DNA of 64,000 nt. It comes from Haberlea rhodopensis (taxonomy: Eukaryota > Streptophyta > Magnoliopsida > Lamiales > Gesneriaceae). Below, piece by piece: positions 47,671 to 59,074 of this stretch; positions within the stretch are counted from its first letter, which is position 1; each line of letters begins with the position of its first letter. The notes under the pieces are model-generated. The model worked only from the letters and a program-made list of their open reading frames with translations. It was not told the origin of the DNA and did no database searches. The stretch covers positions 24,567,879 through 24,631,878 of the forward strand of contig CAJQUN010000003.1 in NCBI GenBank assembly GCA_907163345.1, read 5' to 3'. The position numbers and the translations under genes are program-made.

Positions 47671-48095
47671 AAGGTGTGGTGGTGCACGTGCACCATTTGA
47701 GTCTAGCGGTGCACGTATAGACTCAAGTGGTGCACATATCAAATCACACATTTTATATTAAGGTGGTGGTGCACGTATCACTTGGTGCATTTATAATATA
47801 AAAAAAAATTATATTAAGGTGGTGGTGCATGTGCACCATTTGAGTCTAGCGGTGCATATATAGACTCAAATGGTGCACATATCAAATCACACACATTTGA
47901 TATAAGGTTGTGGTGCACGTATTAATTGGTGCATTTATAATATATAAAAAAATTTATATTAAGGTGGTGATGCACGTGCACAACAAGCCTCAAGCGGTGC
48001 ACATATTATTTCACGTGCACCGCTAAACTCAAGCGATGCATTTGTTAAAATTAAGTGTATCGCTTGTATCTAGTGGTGCACATATTATCTTATGT
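47671..48095. repeat. 145-bp tandem repeat, GTGCAC-rich
   Basis: Unit 1 is 47671-47815 and unit 2 is 47816-47960, each exactly 145 bp. A third, diverged partial copy runs to about 48095. Each unit starts AAGGTG(T)GGTGGTGC, has GTGCACGTGCACC-like palindromes and TGAGTCTAGCGGTGCA, and ends in an A/T-rich stretch with a poly-A run. No coding frame survives in all units. Confidence 0.88.
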
Positions 48096-49528
48096 ATTGG
48101 ATATATTTGAGATATCATTTTTTGAACTCCCAGAATAAATTATACACCTCGTGAATTTACTTGTTCCTGGCTTTCAAATGTCGTTGGGGTTTATCTTCAA
48201 GCGATTTCAAGACTCTGGAATATGCAAACATTGATGTTTGTCAAATTTTTACGAAGATGAGACAAGATTTACTGCTGGGAGATGTAATGTATTACTTTAA
48301 ATCTGGAATATGATGCACTTGAGACATCTCAAGAATAAGAAAACTTATGTGCGGATTGAACAAGACCATGGATATGACTTTGTTCAAAGAAATCTGCAGA
48401 CTCCGTCAACAATAAGATTGATTGATTCTCGATAGAAACCCTTGCACCGTCACCGTGGTCTAATCCCTGGTCGTGCGAAGAAGAAAGGGCCAAAAACCCC
48501 TAGCCGCTACCGTCGCCGCATTGAATCGAGAAAGAAAACGCGAAGAAGATCCACTAGGGTTTCATGAAGATGTCTGAAGATTTATGTGTTGGACAAATAA
48601 TGACGAAGACGATTTGTTGAAAAGATGATTCGAAAACAGTAGGTTATGGATGTTTTGGTCATTTTGTTCTAAAATGTACCTAGTATAGAGTAAAATATTT
48701 TGATGGATAGGACCGAAAAAACTCTCCATCTAGTGCAGCCCGAATTTTACTCTACAAATTATCAGACGAGACGAGTTGAAATCCTACGACCGGCCCGTGT
48801 CGAAAAAGCCCACAGGCTAAAACTTCTACCTAAACTTGGTAGGACCGGTCTACAAAGCCGGGCCTTTGGATCTCGCGAATCAGAAAACGCCAGCTCATTT
48901 CAAAGATCGTTTCGCTATTCCACCACCACCACCTCCTCCGCCGCCTCCCCGCTGCTGACTTCAACAATTTAGCGTTATTCATTTCGAATTTCTCTTCAAA
49001 TTAAAGGTTTATTCCCCCTTTCTTTTACCCACATGTTTTTATGATTAAATTCACTTGTGTTTCTTTTATCAATCAATGAATTATTGCACATCCGAGTGAC
49101 CCAGTCTCCAAATGTGGGAAGACGATTAGTGTTCCGATTACTTCGGTAATTTGATGTAATTGCATCTCTAGAGTTATACATGCTAGTCATCTTAATTATT
49201 TAAGCTAAAGCCAATACGTAGAGGCGGACAGGAATCGAATTGAGGGAGCTAAGGCTGGGGCGGAGGAGTTGGGGGACAATTTTATATGTTTTGGAGTGAA
49301 AGGTATAATTTTGGAAACATTACTAGTAAATTTGAATCTCTACTCAGTTACTTCATCCAGATTGCAATAGGAAGCATGTTATCCATATTATATTTGGAGA
49401 TTCTTTTGATATTTCTGAAATGTAAGGGTGGATTTGTTTGTTCCCAGTGAAATTTTCGCTGAATTTGTAATTTTTTCCTCGGTGTTCAAGATTGATTTTA
49501 AGAATTCGGTTTGTAGGAATTACCAGAA
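48096..49528 (+). other. Upstream region and leader of FAR1-domain copy 2
   Basis: 48880-49005 is a CT-rich probable first leader exon with a donor (TTAAAG/GTTTAT). An acceptor TTTGTAG lies at 49511-49517, 12 bases before the start codon, so a leader intron is likely, as in copy 1. No other gene seen. Confidence 0.5.
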
Positions 49529-50503
49529 ATGTCTGAACTAGTGTTGCAAGTACATGAAGCGGTATGTAGAGACAGTGATGAAGAAGTAGCCATGAATCCA
49601 CGTTCTGGCGGAGAAGTGGTCGACATGAACGAGGGATCAAATGAAGCTCGTATTCGTGAACTAGAAAAGAAATTGTTAGAGCAAGTTGTGTATAGTGAGG
49701 AAGAGGCATACATGTTATACTGTGATTACGGCCAAGCCATGGGTTTTAATGTTCGTAGAGGAAAGCAGTATTATTTTATGGGAACTCGAAGGCTTAGATC
49801 AAAGACTTATTGTTGTTCAAAAGAAGGGGTTAAAGATGACAAAGCAGAGGCCAATGGTTCGGGTTATAGAAAGGTGGAAACTCGAACTGGATGCAAAGCA
49901 ACAATATCTTTTTTGTGCGATGTTAGTGGTCAATGGAAGGTTTCAAGATTTGAGAAAGTGCATAATCATGAAATGGCACCGCCCTATGTGAAGCCTTCGA
50001 AGAAATCTGGACAAGCAATTTTAGCTTCAAATGTTTATGGAAGTGGTGCTGCATTAGATTCACTGGTAAATATCGTGCGCTTACTTATGCTTACGTGCTT
50101 ATTCTCACATTGTATGACACTATGACTTGAAATTTGAGTTGCATAACTTTTGGTATACCAACAACAAGCGCCTCAATCCTAGGAAAGTACATGATATTCT
50201 GTGTATGTTTTCACTGAATCCATGTTCTATAATGATAAACTTGTCTCAATTTTCAAACTTGTTTGTCTCGACGGTTTCTTCATCTTTTACGTTGATGTGC
50301 AGAGTGAAGCCGATAAAATCCGGGAGCTGTCCTTGCAGCTGGCAAATGCGAAGAATCTAGCTGAAACATTTGAAAGGCAAGCTGCGATCTACAAGAGGCA
50401 ACTGGATGTGATTTTCGATCACATCGAAGAGCATAATCAGTCCTTGTCAAAGAAGATTCAAGCTGCTGTAAACAATGTCAAGAAGTTGGAATCCATAGAT
50501 TAA
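49529..50503 (+). CDS. Small FAR1 DNA-binding-domain protein (FRF-like), copy 2
   Basis: Two coding exons: 49529-50065 and 50303-50503 (245 aa). An acidic N-terminal region (~50 residues) is followed by the FAR1 domain (EEEAYMLYCDYGQAMGF, VRRGKQYYF, RSKTYCCSKEG, RTGCKATISF, GQWKVSRFEKVHNHE), with the Cys/Cys/His-His ligands intact. A short linker leads to a 66-residue coiled coil (ADKIRELSLQLANAKNLAE...). Exon 2 has exactly the same length (201 nt, phase 0) as that of the minus-strand gene at 20829-21700, so the two are paralogues. No transposase or SWIM domain. Probably nuclear, FHY3/FAR1-family related; function inferred from the domain only. Confidence 0.88.
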
Positions 50504-51389
50504 CAATCCCATTGTTTTCTGATTATTTGTTAGTGCATACTAACAGTAGATGGATGCACTATTTTCCTCTTAAATTGTGGTGTCCAAAACGCTTCTCTAT
50601 AGTTAGTTAATTGTATTGTATATAATATAACAATGGCAAGCTTAACTTGTTACTCGGATTTCTTTTTCTACGTTTCATGATATAATTTATCATTTGATCC
50701 TTTGTCAAGGGTGTGCTAGAAATCACTATTATTTTTGGTGTAATGAGATGAGTGCTTGCAAGGTGTTTGTTATAGTGCCTACATGAATTTTGGTAGCAGA
50801 TATTGTTGAAGTCTATTTTGTTGCACAATTCTACCATTTTTTGCATTCTGCTCAAAGATTTTGTGAGAAGTCCATTGAACTTGGAGGCCACAAATGTTTC
50901 CTTTGTTACTGATATCCTATCCGCTTCACATTTTGGTGCTAAGTGTTTGTATAGCATGTTGGCCTTTATTATCTTTACATGAGTACTGTCCGTTTAGAGG
51001 AAGCTTAATTGCAGTGTCTGCAACAAAATTGAAATTTTAATGCTATCATAACCAATTTTTGGTGTCTAATTCAAAAGTATGTTTTTAAGTACTTGCAGGT
51101 AGGAGACTTAAAAACATATATAGAACATGTCCAGGCGACGGTGTTTTGTACAGGGTTGTCGTACAAGGAACAAGAACGATGTTTCCTTTCAAATTGCAAA
51201 TCCACTTGTATGCAGTCTGCGCAGAATCTCACTGCCTTCACTTCTTAGCATTGCTCTTCTTTTCAGGTAACTCTGCTCTTTTTCTTCCTTTCTGAATTTG
51301 GGTGTATAAACATGTATTTGTGGCAATAATACTAACAATAAGTTGAACTTATGTGGTTTTGTTTCCTATTCATATTTGCATAATTATTC
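50504..51389. other. Intergenic region after FAR1-domain copy 2
   Basis: Probable 3' UTR, then AT-rich sequence. 51130-51270 is less AT-rich and could hold the first exon of the ancestral CRM gene, but no frame is convincing. Confidence 0.4.
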
Positions 51390-53175
51390 TCTTCAATCGT
51401 CGGGGAAATTCTTGGTTCTCCAGAACCCATTTTCAATCTCTACTTCACTACACTTGCCTCAAAACCCAAAAAGATGTTGGCAGTTGGTTTCGCTATTGCA
51501 AAGGAGAAGCTTGAGACAGGGTCAGCGAATCTTGTAATATCCCCAGAGGGGAAGCCCAAGTTGAGACCCATGAAATTGATCCTCCAAAGAAAGAGAAATA
51601 GAAGACAAATAAAAGGCTGAAGCTACAGAGGAAGAGAGAGAAACAAATAAGAAAGGCTATTAATAAGAGAGACCCCAGAAGGCTTGGGGTCAAAGGGAAG
51701 AAGAAGTGGCAGAGAGATTTGCTAATGCTGAGGGGAGGATAAAGTAAACGCTTGAAAACGTATATGCCAATCTACAAAAAGTTAAATACGTTCCACTTAA
51801 ATATTCTCGTTGATTCACGTTTTGGTTCATTTTCAGGCCAGTATTCAAGGTTCTGTAGCTGAGCCCTGTGTATTGTCTGGTGAGGAGCTATTTTATATGA
51901 AGAAGATTGCCCAGAAAAGTTCCAATTTGTCCCGTTGGCAGAAGAGGAATCCTCGGAGGAGTCATCCTTAATATGCACCTGCACTGGAAGAAACATGAAA
52001 CCGTCAAGGTCATCCGCAAACCTTGCAAGCCCGGCCAAGTACAAGAATATGCTAGTGAAATTGCTAGGTTGAGTGGTGAACTTCCTATCCAGATTATTGG
52101 AGGTGATACCATAGTTTTTTATCGAGGAAAGAACTATGTGCAGCCAAAGGTTATGTCACCAGTTGATCCATTATCGAAGAAACGGGTATGCTTCTCCATA
52201 ATATAAACTAACAAGTATATCCTTGTCTTGTTAATGCGTAGGATCAATGTGCGCAATTCAGTTTTAATAATAGATGCTTGTTTTATAACTTATATTGTGT
52301 CTCCAAGTTGTTTGGATGATAGTCTCTTATCCTAAGACAAATAATATTTGTTTCATGATGCACTTTGCCTTTTCACCACCTTATTATAATGAGAGACCCC
52401 TTGTAACATTACGGCACCATCAATCCATTTGTATGGCAAATCTTTACCGTGATATGGTGGTGAGAACTGGATGGAACTTGAAGTGGTTCTAAATTTTTCA
52501 TGAAAGATGTTAACATGCAAAATGATAAATCAATATATCGACAGGTTTGTGTTCGTCTTTAGTTTGTGGCTTCCTTGCATCAATTTGATTTTCTTTATTC
52601 TTCTTTTACTGGTCTTGTTCAGAGTTGTTATAATAACTTCTAATACTTCTACTGCAGATTATCTTCTTGATTGAAAATTGGTTGGGCTTTTAATATCTTC
52701 GATTCTTTATCATTCCTTTTGATTTTTGCCTCTAAATTGGTTCATTACACGTAACTTAGTTTATCTTCCTGAAGGCACTCGTAAAATCCAAATATGGACA
52801 ATCACTCTATCCTGTGAGATGTTTCATTGCCCATAGCAGAGTAGGAGCTGGAGCTATATTTCCAGCATGTTGCATTTTATGGTGATCCGGACAATAGGAA
52901 TCCCAAATCAATACTCGATCAACCAAGGAGAAAAGGAGAACCAACTAAAAATGATCTGACGAAAAATAACAAGTCTACTGTTGGAAACGGTTTGGAACGA
53001 CATTCAGCAACAAGAACTTTCTGAAGTTGAGGATATTAACTTAGACAATAACGAGTCCTCAGATAATGAGTTGTTCAGTGAGGACTTGGATTCTTCTGAT
53101 GAAGCTTCAGGGACCAATTATCTATCAAGATCAAAAGCATTTATTCGGAGTCTATGTCATTGTAAATGGATATAA
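51390..53175 (+). pseudogene. CRM-domain (CRS1/YhbY) RNA-binding protein pseudogene
   Basis: Pieces in order: a basic N-terminal stretch (PKKEK stop, KRLKLQRKRERNKRK), then EELFYMKKIAQKSSN. After a frameshift comes the CRM core VGRRGILGGVILNMHLHWKKH, ETVKVIRKPCKPGQV and GDTIVFYRGKNYVQP (51915-52185). A later exon reads ALVKSKYGQSLYPVRCFI, then in another frame YFQHVAFYGDPDNRNPKS and RRKGEPTKNDL. At least three frameshifts or stops break it, two inside otherwise conserved blocks. Related proteins splice organellar group II introns (family knowledge). Sequencing error is possible but would have to occur several times. Confidence 0.82.
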
Positions 53176-53515
53176 GTGATGATCATTCTATAATGAATGA
53201 CGAATATATATATATATAGTTTCAACTCAAGTAACTCGACAGGTACTGAGGTAGCTCAAATGTTTTCCACACAAAAATATTACAATTCTACTTTATCTGA
53301 TCCTCTTTACATTTCTCTCAATTATTGTTCCTTTTCACTTCGAATGAACTTAAATGGGCTTTCACTTTTCCTGATGCTCTACTATCTAGTCCTGACCATG
53401 ATATACATGCATGCTCCGTGGCGAATCTTAAAGAGTAAAGCATCAAGAAAAGTTTTTGTTCTTTCGTTTTTCGTGGATCTATGGGAACATTTTTTAGACA
53501 AAAATAATATATATA

Positions 53516-53996
53516 TGTTGGAAAAAAATGCATATTGAATTATAACTAAGCATCGAAGACCAAACGAAAAAAATCCGTAAGTCGGAGTTTTCGAGGCCGC
53601 GATCGATTGCTATGTGTCGGCGCAATCGATTGCTGTGTGTCGGCGCGATCGATCGCTGCATGGGAAAAACGGGCAACAATTTTCTAAAATATGCGGGACC
53701 AATCGAGCCAGGCAGAATAAATTGATAAAGAGGGCGCGATCTGTGCACGATCGCTCGTGCCCTGTGCATTTTCAGCAGATGCGATGCTTTTTTTCATGAA
53801 TTTATGTTTCCAATTGGTGTCCCTATGTGACACAAATTGGTCTAGTATATATAGAACAACGATTAGTTGAATCAATTTTCGAAATCTATATCAGATTCAA
53901 GAGCAAATATTTATGCATCTTGTTCATCATATTTCTTGTTCATGTTTGAGTGCCATTAAATCTTTGTGGTTTGTGGATTTGTGATTTTGTGTGCTC
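53516..53996 (+). repeat. Copia LTR relic related to the 43.8-kb LTR
   Basis: Begins TGTTGGAAAAAAATG. It shares with 43832-44280 the order of GCGATCGAT-type motifs, TGGTGTCCCTATGTGACAC, a TATATATAGAA box, and TGTGGTTTGTGGATTTGTG ... GTGCTCCTATC near the end. No internal domain follows; it runs into a microsatellite at 54012. Confidence 0.6.
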
Positions 53997-54011
53997 CTAT
54001 CTCTCTGTCTC

Positions 54012-54040
54012 TCACACACACACACATATATATATATATG
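54012..54040. repeat. (CA)n(TA)n microsatellite
   Basis: Seven CA steps followed by about seven AT steps, at the end of the Copia LTR relic. Confidence 0.9.
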
Positions 54041-54712
54041 TCAACTCAATCTTCAATTTATACTAAAATCTATATAACACTTCGATTAGAATTTTATTTT
54101 TCGTTTTCGGGAATCTTAATTGTTTTATTTGACACCATAATTGAAAAGTAACTATCATAAGTTTATATAGTTTTAAAATATTTAAATTGCATAATTGATA
54201 TAATATTTGTAAAACCTAGTTGTAATAGTTGCTAAAAATAAACTTAGGTTCATCGTATGCACATCATAAAAGTTTCTTATACACTCAATCATATATAATC
54301 TTATATAAAATTAGTATATAATATATATGCAAATATTATAAAATTAAAGTGCAAATACTATTATTAATATATATAACCCCCAAAATTAATCATTTGGATA
54401 AACTCAAAGCTACTAATAATGAATGTCCCATTAGTTGCACATTACCATTATTAAGAATCCACACCCCATAAAGATATCCAAATATTTGATAAGGATAATT
54501 ATGTTTTCTTTTCTTGTAAATCATTCACTAACCCAATATTATTAATTTATTATTATTAATAAACATTTTCTTAATTTTTATAGAATTATTCACAAGTCAG
54601 CAACAAATATTTATACATTTGGATAATAATTTAAAAATCACACTTTTGGATAATTAATTTAAAATTTTATTTTATCAGATAATAATTAATCCACAAATTC
54701 TACTCGTCTCTC
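54041..54712. other. AT-rich upstream region of fructokinase
   Basis: No gene. Strongly A/T-rich, with repeated ATTATTAATT blocks. Confidence 0.4.
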
Positions 54713-54720
54713 TATTTAAA
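54713..54720 (+). promoter_or_regulatory. Putative TATA box of the fructokinase gene
   Basis: TATTTAAA lies 121 bases before the ATG, after a CT-rich stretch (CTCGTCTCTC). It implies a leader of ~90 bases that would include the (ATT)n repeat. Confidence 0.5.
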
Positions 54721-54758
54721 CTGCATTGACATCTCCTTCTCTGCGCACTTAGATTCAT

Positions 54759-54783
54759 ATTATTATTATTATTATTATTATTT
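54759..54783. repeat. (ATT)n microsatellite in the fructokinase leader
   Basis: Eight ATT steps, 50-75 bases before the start codon and probably transcribed. Confidence 0.88.
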
Positions 54784-54833
54784 AGACCCGTCTACCTCCA
54801 ATTTTCCCTTCTTTATTCTCTTCAACACCAGCA

Positions 54834-57800
54834 ATGGCAGGAGTGATTAACGGTGGTTCCGGCAAAGGTTTGATCGTGAGTTTTGGTGAGATGTTGATCG
54901 ACTTCGTGCCCACAGTCTCCGGCGTGTCCCTGGCGGAAGCGCCTGGATTTTTGAAAGCCCCCGGTGGTGCCCCAGCCAACGTGGCAATCGCGGTTGCGAG
55001 GCTCGGCGGAAAAGCTGCCTTCGTTGGGAAGCTCGGCGACGATGAGTTCGGTCACATGCTCGCCGGGATCCTGACGGAGAACGGAGTGACTTCTGAGGGA
55101 GTTACTTTCGATAAGGGAGCACGCACGGCGTTGGCTTTCGTGACTCTACGCGCCGACGGAGAGCGTGAGTTCATGTTCTATAGGAATCCCAGTGCTGATA
55201 TGCTGCTAACCCCCGATGAGTTGAACCTCGATCTCATTAGATCTGTAAGTATTCTAATTGATTTGTTTTGGTGCATCTTACGCGCGTATTTTTTATGTGA
55301 TTATTGGTATTATAATCCCAAATTGATCCTAATGTACAATTTTGGTCAAAATTCTTTGTTTGATTGGGATAATATAGGTTAATTAATCATTTCCTTTGTT
55401 AATCAATTTGTTCTGTTGTTGTTTGGATAATTTTACTTATTTTATCTTGGTTGGCGTGACAACCGATATATCTGTATATATGATAATTGATATAATTTTA
55501 AACTTTTTTTTTGTATCAATATAATTTTAAAAACTTTTAATAATGAAAGTTGGGTTTTGGAATGTATAAATAGGTGATGAATAATTATAATAAATATTTT
55601 GTTTAATTACAACAGGGCGGAAGGCGGTGGTAGGAACATAGATTAATGTTGTACATGGATTTGGAGCTAAGAACTTGTTACAGTTCTCTTGAAATTTCAA
55701 GAATTTCAAATCTCCGGGTTATTTTTTAAAATTGTTTATTAACGAATGTGATGAATTCCAGATTTCTACAAAATGGAGTCATTTAAAATTCATTCCCTAA
55801 TCTTTTTCTCAAATCTAAATCATTCAATCCGCGTACATCTATACTATTTAAATAGATAAAAAAAAAAAATTATAGATAAAGTATGGTTTTTTTCCCTATC
55901 CAAGTCTGACTTAACACAGAAAAATAATGTTGATTTATATAAAAAAGATTTGTTAGATTCTGTTTATTCACGCGTAATTGTGTTTCATTATGTTGTTATT
56001 CATGTAAGAGTTATAGGAGAGTGAGGATTTGAAAAGTTCTTGTATGGACTCCGCTAATAATACGACCGTAAAGTGTGGATCAACTGGATATTACGTCCAT
56101 GAAACCAAATCCACACCTCCTATTTTTATGATTTATTCTTTGCCATCTGAGTGAGATTTAGTAAATATTTTCTTCTCATAAATATAAATATATATTAAAA
56201 ATTGTATAAATATGTTTGGCAAGTGATGTATGAGAGGTGACTCCCACTTAATACGCTGGAATCTGAGTGTAGCGTTAGAATCCAAGTCAAGTTGTGCGGG
56301 TTCTTACTTTAGAATATATGCAAGTACGTGAACGTGGGAAAATGCTTATATGGACTCGGTGTAAGCTCTATTTATTAACTAACTCGATATGATTGGTCTA
56401 AAATAGTTGACACGTTAGTTTATTATTATTTTATTTAAAAAGATGATTCACTTTAATATTAAGTTTATATACAAGTGGAGATCAAATCAGGTATATAAAT
56501 GTATTTTGAATATGAATGTGTATATGTATGTATTTGTGTATGTGAGAGAGAATAAAAAATGGTACTAGAATGTATTTTTGTAAATGGTGGGTCCGCTTAG
56601 ATTTTTGACTTACCAATTTAACCTACCTAATCCCAGAATCCACCAACCCATTAGTTGAACAGATATACATTTTATTTGATTTTATCTGAAATTATAAATG
56701 CTGATATGTGAAAACAATTGAGACCGTTCCTCATCAGAATAATTTTTATTTCATCTTTGCCTACGTGCACACATCCATTGTCTATCTATTGATCCTCATC
56801 ATCTTCTCACTACATATAAATTTCAAAAGATTAGATATTATTTCCTACTTATCTATATTCTATACTCGTATTAATACTGCATATGCTTCGTGTGTGTGTG
56901 TCTAAAATTAATAACATTAGGATGTTTTTTTTATTTATTAACATCAGATATCAATCAGTGCCAAAGGGATGGAGTATGTTAGAAAAAGAAAAAAGAAATA
57001 CTTCAAGAGATATGCTAATATAATATAGATGTAAAGTTTTGTATAACATATGATTTAGGCTCATTTATGAAGTTTTCCAAGTTCGGTTTGTTTGATTTCT
57101 TGTAGCCTAAAAAATGGGTTCGAATTAATTTCACATTTCAATATATGATCGGCTATCGTAAGATTAACTGATCAAGTAATTCATTATCGAAAATGAGAAC
57201 CATGTCAATTTTGTTGTTTATGTACGTAGGCTAAAGTGTTCCATTATGGATCAATAAGCTTGATTGTCGAGCCATGCCGATCAGCTCATTTGAAGGCGAT
57301 GGAGGTGGCGAAGCAAGCGGGGGCTTTGCTCTCATATGACCCAAATCTCCGGCTACCGCTTTGGCCATCAGAGGAGGAGGCACGAGTTCAAATAATGAGC
57401 ATATGGAATAAGGCAGATGTGATCAAAGTTAGTGATGTTGAACTGGAATTCCTCACTGGCAGCAACAAGATTGATGATGAATCCGCAATGTCTTTATGGC
57501 ACGATGATTTGAAACTTCTTTTAGTTACGCTTGGAGAAAAGGGTTGTCGATATTACACCAAGGTAATTCATTTATAGTCTTAATATTTTAATGATATTTT
57601 TATCTCTTACAATATATATTTTTTACGTTGAAGATAAATAATTTTCATATTCAGAAGTGTTGCAACACGTTGTCACTTTCAATTTATTCTCTCCCATACC
57701 TATTTGAATATGAGATTGGATGAATCAATTAATTTGAATATTATTTGAAGTTTGATTCTGAATAGTAAAGTTAACTCATCTTATAAATATATTTATTAAT

Positions 57801-58466
57801 ATGCAATTCATGGGGTTGGTGGCGGACAACTTGATTAGTACCCTGTTTCTGAGTAAAATATGCATTATTTTAGAGAGAATACAATGGCCGACATCTAATT
57901 CATTGCACGATTCATATGTGTGACATTATATTATAATTTGTTTTCTAAACTCTGTTACAGGTTTTTCACGGATCAGTGGATGCATACCGTGTAGATACAG
58001 TAGATACAACTGGAGCTGGAGATTCTTTTGTGGGAGCACTTCTTTGCAAGATTGTTGATGACCATTCCATTATCCAAGTAACGATCAATAATCTTTTCTA
58101 TATCATACAAATTTCTAGTAGTCCTGCATCGAATAAAACAATTTCAAACTTAAAAATGATCATTTCATCCCAAGTTACAGAAAATCACAACCAATTAAAT
58201 TTTTGGATTAGCCTTCCTGTATAAACTACAGCTTGGTTGATTTTGTGGAAATAAATGGTAATATTATTTTGTCCGAGGGATTCGACTTCCCTTGTGAATC
58301 TGTCCAGTTACTGGTTATATTTAATTAATAATGTCAGGATGAAGGGAAATTGAAGGAAGTTCTCAAGTACGCTTGTGCATGTGGAGCTATAACCACCACC
58401 AAGAAGGGAGCAATCCCAGCTCTTCCTAATCACTCAGATATCCTCACTCTTCTCAAGGGAGCTTAA
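54834..58466 (+). CDS. FRK: Fructokinase (pfkB family)
   Basis: Four exons: 54834-55244, 57230-57562, 57961-58077 and 58338-58466 (329 aa, the normal length). All junctions are phase 0. It phosphorylates fructose to fructose 6-phosphate with ATP in the cytosol and feeds sucrose breakdown products into glycolysis and starch or wall synthesis (family knowledge). pfkB signature 1 is APGGAPANVAIAVARLG (42-58). Signature 2 is VDTTGAGDSFVGALL with the catalytic base Asp269. Other conserved blocks are SFGEMLIDF, FYRNPSADMLL, SYDPNLRLPLWPS and LLVTLGEKGCRYYTK. There is no transit peptide, which separates it from the plastid fructokinase. Intron 1 is 1985 bp and holds only A/T-rich sequence and short repeats. 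Which FRK paralogue this is cannot be told by eye. Confidence 0.96.
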
Positions 58467-59074
58467 TAAATACACCATATTCTGCAAGAAAACATTAAAT
58501 TTGGTGTTTCTTATTTGTTTTTGTCTTTGCAATCATTTCGAGATGGCTATTTCCCAACTCTCGTCTTGGGATTTTCATTTTTTTTTTAGATTTGGTAGAG
58601 TTGAATAATGAAACGCTTATTTTTCTTAAGCTGGTAGTGAATAGAGATGCATTATAATATTTATATTTTTTTATAAGTTTTAATTTGGAAAAAGGGACTT
58701 TAAAAGTTTGAATATGATAAAACAAAAATTGTAGCTCGAACATGTTTGAATTCAGTTCCATGTGGAGAACTGAAATAAACATCGCTCGTCGCATCCAAGT
58801 CACATACATTTTTCTTCCACTGCATCAGATATACCAATTCACCTTTCTTGAGTACTTGAAATCCAACATTTTCAGGCGGGGAAAAAACCAAATCAACTAC
58901 ATGAGAAAGAGACCAATCACAAAAATCTAAACCTACCAAGATAGGAATGATTAAGCAACAAATATCAGTAAACTCGCAACTGCGATCGTGCGCACATGCA
59001 TGCTCGTGCGCATAGTAAACATATCAATCACCCACTTTAGTAAGAAATTTTTCTCTACATATGATTATCAAGAT
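58467..59074. other. Convergent 3' region between fructokinase and BBX24
   Basis: 3' UTRs of the two converging genes. No other gene seen. Confidence 0.5.
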
